A stretch of DNA of 17,745 bases from Funneliformis mosseae (GCA_910592005.1 CAJVPP010001815.1:1-17745), one strand, 5' to 3'. Positions 8,739-17,300 are shown, counted from the stretch's first letter. The notes: generated from the letters alone by a model not told the origin. Made by a program: numbers and translations.

Positions 8739-9196
8739 TGTGAATGAATTCTATGAAAAAAAGAGATCAAATTCCGTGTATTTTATAAGAAAAAATTGTG
8801 AGACAAATTTACTATAAGATAACAAAAGTAAGCTATTTGTCAATCCAATCCAATTTCTATAATTAGGACATTCTTTACCAAACCTTAAAATCCATCCAAT
8901 TCAATTACTGCAGCTAGTGAATATATTAAAGTATTTATATTAGCGCCAATTATTGTAATATGAAACACTAAAGTGATACGGATTCTTTTTAAAAATATTA
9001 ATTTAAATAAACTATTTATTTATATTTTTTAGGTTAGTTAATTATGGTAACTTTGGATTTTAAAAAGGATTCGGTGATTATGTACGTACTTGACATCAGA
9101 ATAACCAAAAGAAGTTTTAAATATTTAAAATTTTATTATAATTTTTACATTAACTCAAAAAAAATTATGTTCGTACGCGATACGATTTATGAATTA
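8739..9196. other. Intergenic; one short open frame
   Basis: It should contain the promoter of the Myb/SANT-like gene. A 53-codon plus-strand frame, ATG at 9044 to TAA at 9203-9205 (starts MVTLDFKKDSVIMYVLDIRI), follows a TTTTTTAG that could be an acceptor. It overlaps the better minus-strand fragment at 9197-9382 only at its end. Not called as a gene. Confidence 0.3.
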
Positions 9197-9382
9197 TTAT
9201 ATTAAATCCAAAGAGCGTACCAGAAGTTCCAAAATTCTAAACATTTCCGAAACATGCATATCACTACGTTACGCACAAGAAAATTTTTTTATCCTTTTCA
9301 CGTTAGGAAAATCACCTGAACTAGATTTTTTGCATGGATGTTTGAGCTAATCATAAAACGCGACCGTGAACGTTTCAAATTT
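9197..9382 (-). pseudogene. Decayed coding fragment, unknown family
   Basis: A 62-codon minus-strand frame reads FETFTVAFYD, TAG (9347-9349), LKHPCKKSSSGDFPNVKR, IKKFSCA, TAA (9269-9271), RSDMHVSEMFRILELLVRS, and ends at TAA (9197-9199). The residue mix (Cys, Pro, Gly, His, Asp) is unlike random AT-rich translation. Both internal stops are one C-to-T step from Gln. The start is missing and a T run lies just upstream. No family is recognised. Confidence 0.45.
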
Positions 9383-10502
9383 TTATAATGGCTTTTTTTT
9401 TTTTAGAATTTCCGTTATTAAATAATTTAACTGTTAAGTTTAACAGCGCTCTTGATGATTTAATTTACGTAACATAAATTATTTTGTTTTCGGGAAAATT
9501 TCACGATTAAGTTAGGATAATAACTTATTAGTTATTATTTAAACTATTATGCAAAAATATAATCACTTCACACAGAGAAAATGCAAATTTGCTTATAAAG
9601 AACATCTCGAGCAGGAAATTATTAAATAATGAGCATATGATAAATGTAATGTAGGAATGAGAAATTGAATTCGTGCAACCTGACTATCAAAATATTGTGG
9701 AGATCCTTCAAACTTTCTTAGGCTAATTAGGTTTCCAGCAAATCATAATACCGTCTGTCGGGAATTAGCGCGATATGAGAACAAATAACCTTGGATTATA
9801 TATTTTGTAATAAAATACATTCGGGAGTGCAAATTAATGTTACTATTTAATAAAAGTACATGGTATTGACTCAATGTCTGCAAAATATTTTATTTTCTGG
9901 AAAAAATAATATACATAAAATATTGGTAATCGTGCCGAAATACGAAACAATGTAAACGAGAAGGTGGTGATAATAATTGTCTTTTAACAAAAAATGCCTA
10001 ATATAAATGTACGTTTCAAGTTTATTATTATACTATCACAAACACTTATTTTTTTTTTTACTAACTACAACATATTCGTTTTCTCTTTGTTAGACCGCAT
10101 GTGTACGTTATGCACTTCAATGACAATGAAAAAAAATATAATAAAGAAAAATAATCATTGGCACGAGTATAATATAATGACATATTATATCTTTTCTGGA
10201 TGTGAAATCAAGGTCTTTTTTTTAATCAGTCATGCAAAAAAATAACCAAAACGATTGTGTTTCATTTATTGTTTGACAATGCACTTCTTTTTTTTTTGAT
10301 CTAAATCTAGGATCAAGTAGGTTCTAATAGTAGTATATTTCTAAGAATTTGGAAAATCAAATAATTCCAGAAATTTGTTAAGTCCAAGAATTTCTGGTAT
10401 TCCAAATGTTTCTGAAATAGATTTCCGCCAAAAATTTGCCAAAAAAATTGCAAGAGTCTAGATTTCCGAAAAAATAAATGCTCAGAAATTGTTTTTCTTC
10501 AT
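9383..10502. other. AT-rich intergenic DNA
   Basis: No gene could be supported. The plus-strand open frame at 9994-10245 is dominated by Phe/Ile/Asn/Lys and shows no motif. From 10340 to 10500 there are repeated TTTCTGAAA/TTTCCAGAAA-like words, including a hairpin with arms CCAGAAATT (10367-10375) and AATTTCTGG (10389-10397). Confidence 0.4.
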
Positions 10503-10919
10503 TTAAGAATTTTTTTCTGCTTCCCGAACTTGCACCTTCATATTCTAAATTTCTTGACGCAGTTGGTGATTAGTTCTAACCCGCTTCTTATACTCCATAG
10601 TCTAATCTTACATGAATCGATTAAATGTATATTACATTTGAGTAATTGTTGATATAAAATGTCAAGCTCATTTTTAACCCAACGGTTGATTTCTTCCATG
10701 ATTGCAAAAGAAAGAATCATGTGATTGTGTCTCTTTATCTCTGTAACCCATGTAACTAATACCGGGATGTATTACATTCAGGTGAGCTTTTAGGCGTTTC
10801 CGGTTTAACGAATTTTCATAAACCTCTAAGGTATGGCACAAATATGAATCAATTCAATCAGATTTCTCAAAAATTAATTCTAATGGAATAGGATCTTTAG
10901 AGTGTGTAAAAGTCTCCAT
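10503..10919 (-). pseudogene. Zinc-finger-like N terminus plus coiled coil, frame-broken
   Basis: Three successive minus-strand frames make one coherent protein. Frame 1 starts at ATG 10917-10919 (METFTHSKDPIPLELIFEKS), has TGA at 10854-10856, then YLCHTLEVYENSLNRKRLKA followed by HLNVIHPGISYMGYRDKE, and stops at 10674. The C...H-x4-H layout around LKAHLNVIHPG looks like a C2H2 finger that has lost a Cys. Frame 2 (10720-10538) gives MEEINRWVKNELDILYQQLL and KCNIHLIDSCKIRL. Frame 3 starts near ATG 10598 with YKKRVRTNHQLRQEI, TAG (10545-10547), NMKVQVREAEKNS, ending at 10503; this is coiled-coil-like. It might have been a nucleic-acid-binding or dimerising protein; that role is inferred from the layout only. 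It lies ~150 bp downstream of the SAM/nuclease gene, same strand. Confidence 0.55.
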
Positions 10920-11066
10920 ATGCTCTCTTAACAAAGCTTTCTGTGTCTATAGTCAGAATGGACCATTTAGTTATAGTTTGCGCAAAAAAATTTGCATGCA
11001 AAAATGATCATTGATACATGAGTTAAATAAAACCTTTTAAGGCAAAACTTTATTATAGTACAAAAA

Positions 11067-12541
11067 TTAAGGTAAAATTTGCTCATCTAAAATTTCATGA
11101 AACTTGCCAGTGACATTCCGAAACCTAGCACTCATTTTTACATTGCTAAAATCCCTGTTGTGCCAGAAATGTGCAACATTTAACCCTTTATCCTGAAATC
11201 TTTTTCCCGGCCAGTATGGGTTAGTTACAACAAAATCTTCACAAGAAAAATGTATGACCCATACTTCTTGAGGACAAAGGCGCTCAGCGTACTTAAATAC
11301 TTGTTCGAAATGCCCATTTAGTTTTGAAATTGATGCTGTCGCCAGGAGTTCAAGACGAGCAACAGGATGGGGGTTATCAGGTTTCTTTATTGTTAGGTCG
11401 CAATAAAAGTGATGATAATCGCCATAATTGCGAACTTGTTCAAGATGCCACTGCCCAGTAATTTCGTAGCCGTGAATCTTCCTTAGCCAATTTACTAAGA
11501 GCCTGTACATCTCTGCGTCTTACGTGCTCTCCCTAGGAACTTTAATGAAATGCTTAGAGTCTACATACATGTGGTTCGAACTTTTGTACGAGCGGGAGGA
11601 TCCCAGTGCTACCGTTCCTTGGTCGAATTCACGTACTACAACCTTTAAAATTTCCATAATATCTATGGATCCATTTTCTGTAATGGAACATCTAGGGAGA
11701 TATCCATGATGTTACCAAAACTTCGTTTTTTCCCAGCAACTGGTACAGATGCTAACGAATCTTGCTGACTGGAAATATCAGCTAAAGGTTTTCGTACCTT
11801 TTTTCTTTCAACCTAAGTAAAGTAACCGTCAACGAGATAATATTTCTTAGCAAGTATATTTAGCAGAACGCGGAGAAATATTTAGCATATTTTTTGTTAT
11901 ATAAAGGAAGATACATAACCGACCCCTCCTCCAGGATCAGTAGACCTTTATCGAAAAATGAGTATGTTAAACACTGCAATAACCGGGGGCTTATACATCC
12001 CCAAGCGAAAGCTTCGTGTTTAACATATCAAATTCGTAAAAGCATGTAAGTGCTTATATAATAAAAACATACCTTTTTAGTGAATAGAAGGCTCCTATAA
12101 GCCTCAAGGACTTCTTGTGATGTGCTTGAATCATCACGAATAATATATAAAGTGTTATAAAACACCGTATGGGCCTCGTCTTTTTCAAAAGCTCCAAACA
12201 TATTAATGGACCAGGAGGTGAAATGCTGAATGGACCACATTTCACATGTAAAGAGCCAGAAATATTCGATATTACCCTTCGAGTGAAGAACTTTCGTTTG
12301 ATCCTTAAACATTTTAGCTTGTTTATCAAGCTTCATAGCGGGTCCTCGTTTCATACCATCATTCATAAACTTTGTTTCGGTCATATCTGGGAAGACTTGA
12401 CCATCAATTTTTTCTTTGCGAAGAATTTTGAGGAAATCCTCGTCGAGGTTTAAGTTTTGGCCACGCAAAAAAATAAATAAGAGTATCAGTATCCCAGTTT
12501 TCGGCCAAGATAGCAATAGCAGTAACAGTGTGAGAAGACAT
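11067..12541 (-). pseudogene. SAM domain + PD-(D/E)XK nuclease-like protein, two exons, broken
   Basis: The start is ATG 12539-12541 (SSHTVTAIAILAENW). A frame slip in the T7 tract near 12470 joins it to LRGQNLNLDEDFLKILRKE and the rest of a SAM-like fold (KIDGQVFPDM...KRGPAMKL). Exon 1 ends in phase 0 at LLFTKK (12073), followed by GTATGT; a 99-nt intron ends at TTATTGCAG. Exon 2 (from 11973) reads SFFDKGLLILEEGSVMYLPL, breaks near 11880, continues with LVDGYFT, TAG (11813-11815), basic VERKKVRKP and AGKKRSFG (possible nuclear signals), shifts again near 11700, then gives IMEILKVVVREFDQGTVALG. After TAA (11520-11522), DAEMYRLLVNWLRKIHGYE leads into CDLTIKKPDN...ARLELLATAS, a PD-(D/E)XK-like core, and WVIHFSCEDF. 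Stop at 11067. The C-terminal half resembles domains seen in Crinkler-type and related fungal proteins. The 147-codon C-terminal frame is intact. Confidence 0.75.
11974..12072 (-). other. Predicted 99-nt intron of the SAM/nuclease gene
   Basis: The donor GTATGT begins at 12072 and the acceptor TTATTGCAG ends at 11974. The exon boundary at 12073 falls exactly between codons, and protein-like sequence resumes in phase 0 on the far side. Without splicing the frame runs into a stop at 12028. Confidence 0.55.
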
Positions 12542-12857
12542 AATAATTTAATTTGTTAATATAAACGCAAAGAAGTGAAAAAATTATGTAGAGCAATTAA
12601 TGAAAAATTCTGGAATGACCTTACTCTCGTTATTTTATAAAGATCGAAAGAGTCGCGTTCGAAAGAGTCGCGTTTAAAGTATAATAGCTAAAAAACGCGT
12701 GTTTTGCGATGCAAGTGTCACATATTTATTTTAGGGGATGTACACTCCCCTGAAAAATATGACAGTAACTAATAAAAATTGAAATATTTAATTAATAGAA
12801 AAATCTTTTTATTAATAAAATCGTCTTATATGTATATTAGGCAATTAAATAAAAAAA
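12542..12857. promoter_or_regulatory. Divergent upstream region with ACGCG motifs and a hairpin
   Basis: It lies between the start of the SAM/nuclease gene (minus) and the plus-strand frame at 12858. It contains a perfect tandem 15-mer TCGAAAGAGTCGCGT (12644-12658, 12659-12673); on the minus strand each copy contains ACGCGACTC. An ACGCGT at 12695-12700 matches the fungal MluI cell-cycle box. A hairpin (12721-12738 with 12746-12761, core AGGGGA/TCCCCT) follows. Regulatory function is inference from position and motif only. Confidence 0.35.
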
Positions 12858-13034
12858 ATGTCAAGTAATAGATTTGTATCACTTCATCTGTTAACTGATT
12901 GATCGTCAGCTATTGTGGGCCGATCCAATTTTGAGATTTTATATGATCATCGACCTAGGAATAGCGTAATTTTAGGTAAAATTTTACGTAACTTTATTAA
13001 AGTCAAATATCGCATTTTTCGTGGTATTAGATAA
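12858..13034 (+). pseudogene. Short reading frame with one internal TGA, unknown family
   Basis: From ATG 12858 the plus strand reads MSSNRFVSLHLLTD, TGA (12900-12902), SSAIVGRSNFEILYDHRPRN, SVILGKILRNFIKVKYRIF, RGIR and TAA (13032-13034). The 58-codon stretch uses Arg, Gly, His, Pro and Asp at a level unlike random AT-rich frames, and TGA is one step from CGA. It is either a short decayed gene or the first exon of one. A protein-like follow-on frame at 13213-13326 (RFQKKIKSKEDESIQNDL) on the same strand may be connected. No family is recognised. Confidence 0.4.
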
Positions 13035-13362
13035 AATATAAAGGCACTAAAAAGAAGAATATTCTTAAAAGGTTGCTCGTAGAATTTCATCCTAGGTTAT
13101 AAAACCGTTTCTGAGAAATTTATCGTGATCACGTGTAAATCACTTGATATTCTTTTTTCATAACCACAAAATGTCCTATACCACTAATACAACGTTTAAA
13201 AAAGTCATTTAAAACACTAATGTTAAGACAAGATTTCAAAAAAAAATAAAATCAAAGGAAGATGAATCAATTCAAAATGATTTAATCTTAACCGAAGTAG
13301 ATAGAAAAAAATGCCTAATAATTTAAATACTTATATATATGTTAACTAATTAAATTAGTATT
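13035..13362 (+). other. Gap with a weak lysine-rich frame
   Basis: A plus-strand frame of 37 codons at 13213-13326 reads TNVKTRFQKKIKSKEDE then NDLILTEVDRKKCLII before a TAA. It has no ATG and crosses an A run, so it is not called as a gene. A TGATCACGTG string lies near 13125. Nothing else seen. Confidence 0.3.
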
Positions 13363-13412
13363 AGTTATTCCACGGGGATCAACGATATTCATGTGATCCC
13401 CGTGGAATAACT
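13363..13412. repeat. Perfect 19-bp inverted repeat with a 12-bp asymmetric spacer
   Basis: The left arm AGTTATTCCACGGGGATCA (13363-13381) and right arm TGATCCCCGTGGAATAACT (13394-13412) are exact reverse complements; the spacer is ACGATATTCATG. The arms are GC-richer than the surroundings. A third, diverged copy of the core (CCTGGGGGATAACG, 13423-13436, compared with CCACGGGGATCAACG at 13370-13384) lies in direct orientation just inside the adjoining element. The geometry of two recombinase-sized arms around a short asymmetric spacer resembles crossover sites of tyrosine recombinases, and a tyrosine recombinase gene starts 170 bp away; the link is inference. Confidence 0.85.
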
Positions 13413-15072
13413 TTTTTATCTCCTGGGGGATAACGCCTGTGATAAAAATTTTAGTTTATTAATAGTTTATTTTATTTAGTTATGAAAAGTTTATTTCATT
13501 ATAAAACATTTATTTTGCTATAAAATTCCCATACTTTCTTTCTCTCATTTTTTACTTCTCTTTTGAAAGCAAAAAATTAAAATGTCTCAAAAACGCGCCA
13601 ATAAAGAACAGAGACTTCACAAAACTTTTAACCCTGTCTTCACTAATGCAAGTGCTTTCTATCATTCTCAAAAGATACCAGAGATTACAACTTCTATTCA
13701 AGATACTTTGAATCCTTCTTCCTCTACACAAATATCTAAAATTCAAGAAAAGCTTACTTTTTATTGTCAAAAAGCTATGGTACCTAATACTAAAAGAATC
13801 AACTCAAAATTGGGTTGCTAAATTTGAAGAGTTTCGTAAAAGTTGAAATTATACTACATCATTTGAAGAGATTACAGATTCCAAATTGATTGAACAACAA
13901 GTTTGTGAATATATTGCACAAATGACTAAAAAAACATCTGGTGAATATAAAGCAAATTCAGTAAAACAAGCTGTTGATGCTATTAAACATCATTTGGTAA
14001 AAGTTTCTTCAATACTCAGAATTAATTTATATAATAAATATGAGTTTTCAGATTTATTTACTGTTTTACATAGCAAAATAAAAGATTTTCAAGAAAAAAG
14101 ATTTGATGAAAAAGAGGGATCAATGGCGTTGACTGCACAGCAAGTTCAAGAAATTCTTGCTGATGACTTTCTTAATTCTAACACCCCTAAAGGTCTTTTA
14201 TACCATGTATTTTTTCGAATTGCAACTAACTTTGCATTTCGTGGTGGTGAACATTATAATCTTCATGTAGATCAATTTCAATTCTATCTAATGGTAGTTT
14301 GCTTTTTTGCCATTATTGTAGCAAAAACAATCAGTATGAAATTGAAGGAGGAGCTGCACAGAATATTCATCTTTCTCCAAATTCAGAATCAGCTAATAAT
14401 ATTAAAAAAATTGGTCTAAACATCCTAGTGGTACTTTTAAAAATTTCTATTTACATATTAATTCACTTTGGTGTAAAACTGGTATTTAGTATAAACAAAT
14501 ATATTATGAAAGTAATAAAGTAAGAATTTTATGAAAGATATTGGAAAGTCTTAAAGTAGACTTCTATTTGGTTTTTTAATAAACCATTCTGGTCATAAAA
14601 CTGTTGCTCAAATTCTTTAGGATGCTAATGTTCTAGAAGATGCTATAATAGAAGTAACAGGTCACAAAAGTATTTAAGGTATTTATATATATAAAGAAGG
14701 TAATAAAAAATAACATCTTGCTGATATGAATACTTTAATTAATGCTATAAAACAATCAAGATCAATTCTTACTTATTTAACAAATAAAAATGCAAATATT
14801 GATATTCAACCAAAAATTTCTTCTTTAATTTTTACTAAAATATCAGAATCTTCTTCTGCTAATAATATTCAAAAGAAATCTTCCTATTTTTAATAATTGT
14901 CATTTTAATAATATAACTTTAAAATTGTAAAATATATTTGTATTACAAATAATAATATACTATATAATTAAATGTTAATGATCTGCATTAAAATAAACTT
15001 TGATATTTTTACTGGTATTAAAATATCAATGTAAAAAATCACAGGTGACCATTAGTAACCATGAGATAAAAA
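13413..15072 (+). mobile_element. Element with imperfect terminal inverted repeats carrying a tyrosine recombinase
   Basis: The left end (13413-13443) is TTTTTATCTCCTGGGGG...CCTGTGAT. The reverse complement of the right end (15038-15072) is TTTTTATCTCATGG...CCTGTGAT. Ten outer bases are identical, the next four match at three, and the inner eight are identical; the middle differs by a few bases. Between them lies only the recombinase pseudogene plus AT-rich DNA. Classical Cryptons lack terminal inverted repeats, so this may be a variant, or a Crypton inserted in another element. No target-site duplication was found. Boundaries are approximate. Confidence 0.5.
13582..14893 (+). pseudogene. Crypton/DUF3504-type tyrosine recombinase, frame-broken
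   Basis: ATG at 13582 follows a T/C-rich leader. The reading order is frame 1 (13582-13800, MSQKRANKEQRLHKTFNPVF), a shift, then WVAKFEEFRKS (TGA 13844-13846) and the N-terminal core-binding-like region with CEYIAQMTKKTSGEYKANS. ALTAQQVQEILADDF and LLYHVFFRIATNFAFRGGEH follow, with the first catalytic Arg in RGGEH. Another shift gives EIEGGAAQNIHL (near 14340), then FYLHINSLWCKTGI, TAG (14487-14489), then NFMKDIGKS, TAA (14552-14554). The C-terminal catalytic part has NHSGHKT (the second Arg expected here reads His), TAG (14618-14620), EDAIIEVTGHKSI, TAA (14675-14677) and GIYIYKEG with the candidate nucleophile Tyr, then TAA (14711-14713), ending at TAA 14891-14893. Length about 430 codons. 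It would act as a DNA strand-exchange enzyme for its own element; this copy is dead. Confidence 0.8.
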
Positions 15073-15190
15073 TATGTATTTATTAATTTTTTTAATAAGA
15101 TACTATTTTATTTGATATTAGTATTTATTATTATTATTAAGTAAATAAAATACAATTTTACAATATATAAAATTTTAAGATTATAATATA
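14894..15190. other. AT-rich 3' flank of the recombinase
   Basis: Almost only A/T, with the right terminal repeat of the element at 15038-15072. A duplicated ATTAAAATATCAAT-like word occurs near 15017. No gene seen. Confidence 0.4.
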
Positions 15191-15440
15191 TTTCACCAAA
15201 ACCTATTCTGCTAAAACTCTCTTTGCTAAAGCCAATTTACCAAAAAGACATTTTGCCAAACAGTCACATTGTCAAATATTCATTTTGCTAAATGGACTTT
15301 TTATCAAAAAGAAGTTTCGCTGAATAAATATTTTACTGAGAAGACGCTTTGCCAAATGACATTTTGCCAAATCAGTTTTACTGAATGAACACTTTACTGA
15401 AGAGTCCTTTTGGTGAATTAGCTTTAGTAAAGTAGGTTTC
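15191..15440. repeat. Degenerate 15-16 bp minisatellite
   Basis: About 16 diverged tandem copies of a TTTGCCAAATGRACA-like unit: for example TTTGCTAAAGCCAAT, TTTGCCAAACAGTCAC, TTTGCTAAATGGACTT, TTTGCCAAATGACAT, TTTACTGAATGAACAC. Every copy starts TTT and keeps a (C/T)(C/T)(A/G)AA core. Translation gives scattered FAK/LAK words but stops occur, so it is not a coding repeat. Confidence 0.75.
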
Positions 15441-15744
15441 GGCTACTAGTCAAAATATTCCAAATCGGCTAAAATCAGATGGCTGATTTTAAGCCAATTT
15501 CAATACTATTTATAGCCAATTTTCCATATTTTCTAATTAGCACAAACAGGTGCCAATAAATACCAATTGATCCCAATCAGACATAGTTATTCAGAACTTA
15601 AATTCAATCATAAATAAGCCTAAAATTGGCCTCAATTTGCAACAATTCAGATGCTGATAGATGCCGATCAACTCTAATTAGACATATCCATTTGGCATTG
15701 ATACCATATGAAGTCAATCCTACTGCGTCACAAAAATTGACGAA
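15441..15744. repeat. Low-complexity GCCAAT/GCCGAT region with a hairpin
   Basis: It begins with a hairpin GGCTAAAATCAG / CTGATTTTAAGCC (15467-15478 and 15483-15495, one unpaired base). A block around 15550-15585 (GTGCCAATAAATACCAATTG...AATCAGACATA) is repeated in diverged form around 15651-15687 (ATGCTGATAGATGCCGATCA...AATTAGACATA), about 100 bp apart. No gene. Confidence 0.5.
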
Positions 15745-16243
15745 TGATTAACGTTATTAACATCATTAGCATTTTTAACTTAGTTAACATTTATAATTTA
15801 TTCTTATATTTTATTATTATTATTTATTATATTAGTATTATCGTCAAATTATAATTTATCTTTTATATTTATCTTAGTATTATAAAATAGTTTAGCATTA
15901 CATAGTAAATTCTTATAATTATATTTTTCTATAAATAGGATGGAAACTTGTCTTTGTAAAAGGGCAGAGATAACAGTATAAACTCAATAGTTTGAGTTTA
16001 AGACTTAAAATCTAAGGTTAAGGATTGCTAAAGATACAAATCTCTACAATAAAGGAATCTCTTTCTAAACTACATATATTAAAAATCCTTCAACTTGTCA
16101 ATTGTGTTTATCATGTTTACAAATTGTTAAAGTTATTACTCGTCTAAAAGTATTCCACAATAACTTAGTAGTTTCTCATATGTTACTCCCTGTTATTAAG
16201 TTATAGTTACCTTAAGTTCAACGGGCTGAGCGTAGGATTAACA
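15745..16243 (+). mobile_element. Candidate 5' long terminal repeat
   Basis: The region immediately upstream of the gag relic has the parts of an LTR in order: a start TGATTAAC (15745), an AT-rich U3, a TATAAATAG box (15930-15938), a stable hairpin TAAACTCAA/TTGAGTTTA (15979-15987, 15992-16000), a polyA signal AATAAA (16048-16053) and an end ATTAACA (16243). The TG...CA ends fit retroviral-type LTRs. The partner LTR is outside the window or lost, so the boundaries are guesses. Confidence 0.4.
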
Positions 16244-16246
16244 AAT

Positions 16247-16264
16247 TGGTGATTTCTATTAGGA
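16247..16264 (+). promoter_or_regulatory. Candidate primer-binding site
   Basis: TGGTGATTTCTATTAGGA follows the proposed LTR end after three bases. TGG is complementary to the CCA end of a tRNA, as expected for minus-strand priming in LTR retrotransposons. The tRNA is not identified. Confidence 0.35.
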
Positions 16265-17300
16265 TTATAATTATCTTTATTCTACTTATGTGAATATACC
16301 TAATAGTTTTGACATTCTAAAAATAATCCAAGAATATCATAAAGAAGCACACAGAAATAATCTACTTTTAGAAAAAGATGCATCTTATGTACAGTACAAT
16401 TCTATTACTTAAACAGTAATAAAGAAATTTACAAACTTTTGGAATTGGATCTCTAGTGAATATAATACTACAGCATTCAGTAATTGTTCTTTAATAGCAT
16501 TTAAACTTTATCTAGATAGCTATCATGAAAACACTCATAATAATAATAAAACAACAAAAGCAGCAGTCGCATTATTATATTATTTAAATTATTATCTATA
16601 TCCTGCTGATTTACCTTCTATTTTACAACATTTATTATTAGTTACCCACACTATTGAGTGCTTTGAAAAACCCTTTAATACTTATATCTCACCTCTTATA
16701 TCAATTGAAACGACTATGAATACTGAACAGTTAAAGAATCTCATGGATCACATGACAAAAAGTTTCAAGGATCTTACTAAAGATATTAAAAGTATACCAT
16801 CTGATTCAAGTGGTAATGGTGGAAACACAACACCAAAGGAATGTAAAATTATTCTAGTAAAACCCTTCTATGAAAATGATGACGAAGACCCTAATGATTG
16901 GATTAGAAGTTTTGAAATTGCTGCTGAAACAAATAATTAGTCTAAAACTCGTAGGCTGAAAATTGTATTAGGATACCTATATAGCTTAACTACATATTAG
17001 TTTGAAGAAAATATTGATAACATTACTTGATGGAATTCAGATGGCAATGCTGCATCAAGTTTTGTTCCATTGTTTTTAGAAAAATTTTCAACTGAAGAAA
17101 AGCAAAATCTATGGCATTATTAGCTAAATACACTTTGTCAAGGACTTTATAAAAAAGTAGATTTTTACGTAAGAAAATTTAAAAGATTGTTAAAGAAAGT
17201 CGACTTTACTAATGCCTTACTAGATAAATATATTGTGAAACTTTTTCTTAATGGATTAAGAAAGAATATCGTCTTACGTAGAGTTTCAGACGAGTCGAGT
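16263..17300 (+). pseudogene. Ty3/gypsy-type gag, broken by stops
   Basis: One plus-strand frame stays coherent for over 1 kb with no frameshift. The upstream part (16263-16715) reads VNIPNSFDILKIIQEYHKE, TAA (16410-16412), KKFTNFWNWISSEYN and later LYPADLPSILQHLL, and has no ATG. The first in-frame ATG is 16716 (NTEQLKNLMDHMTKSFKDL). Then KPFYENDDEDPNDWIRSFE marks the start of a retrotransposon gag (capsid) domain, followed by TAG (16938-16940), RRLKIVLGYL, TAG (16998-17000), FEENIDNIT, TGA (17028-17030), SFVPLFLEKFSTEEKQN, TAG (17121-17123), and FYVRKFKRLLKKVDF...KLFLNGLRKN. Two TAGs stand where family members usually have Trp. Gag would form the particle that packages element RNA. The zinc knuckle and pol are missing; homology stops at the GACTCGAG block. 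Confidence 0.75.

Noticed and set aside
9994..10245. 83-codon plus-strand frame with an apparent hydrophobic start
   Set aside because: Hydrophobicity comes from T runs; no homology-like features.
11524..11709. Plus-strand 61-codon frame
   Set aside because: Antisense shadow of the linker of the SAM/nuclease gene, where the minus strand is clearly coding.
12054..12453. Open frames overlapping the SAM exon on both strands
   Set aside because: Shadows of the exon, whose own frame carries the SAM-like motif and splice donor.
13552..13770. Minus-strand frame over the recombinase start
   Set aside because: Antisense of the recombinase N-terminus.
13582..17300. Reassigned stop codons (TAA/TAG as Gln) explaining the in-frame stops
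   Set aside because: Frameshifts, TGA stops and stops at Trp positions also occur, so decay explains more; the intact Myb-like core and nuclease C-terminus end at ordinary stops.
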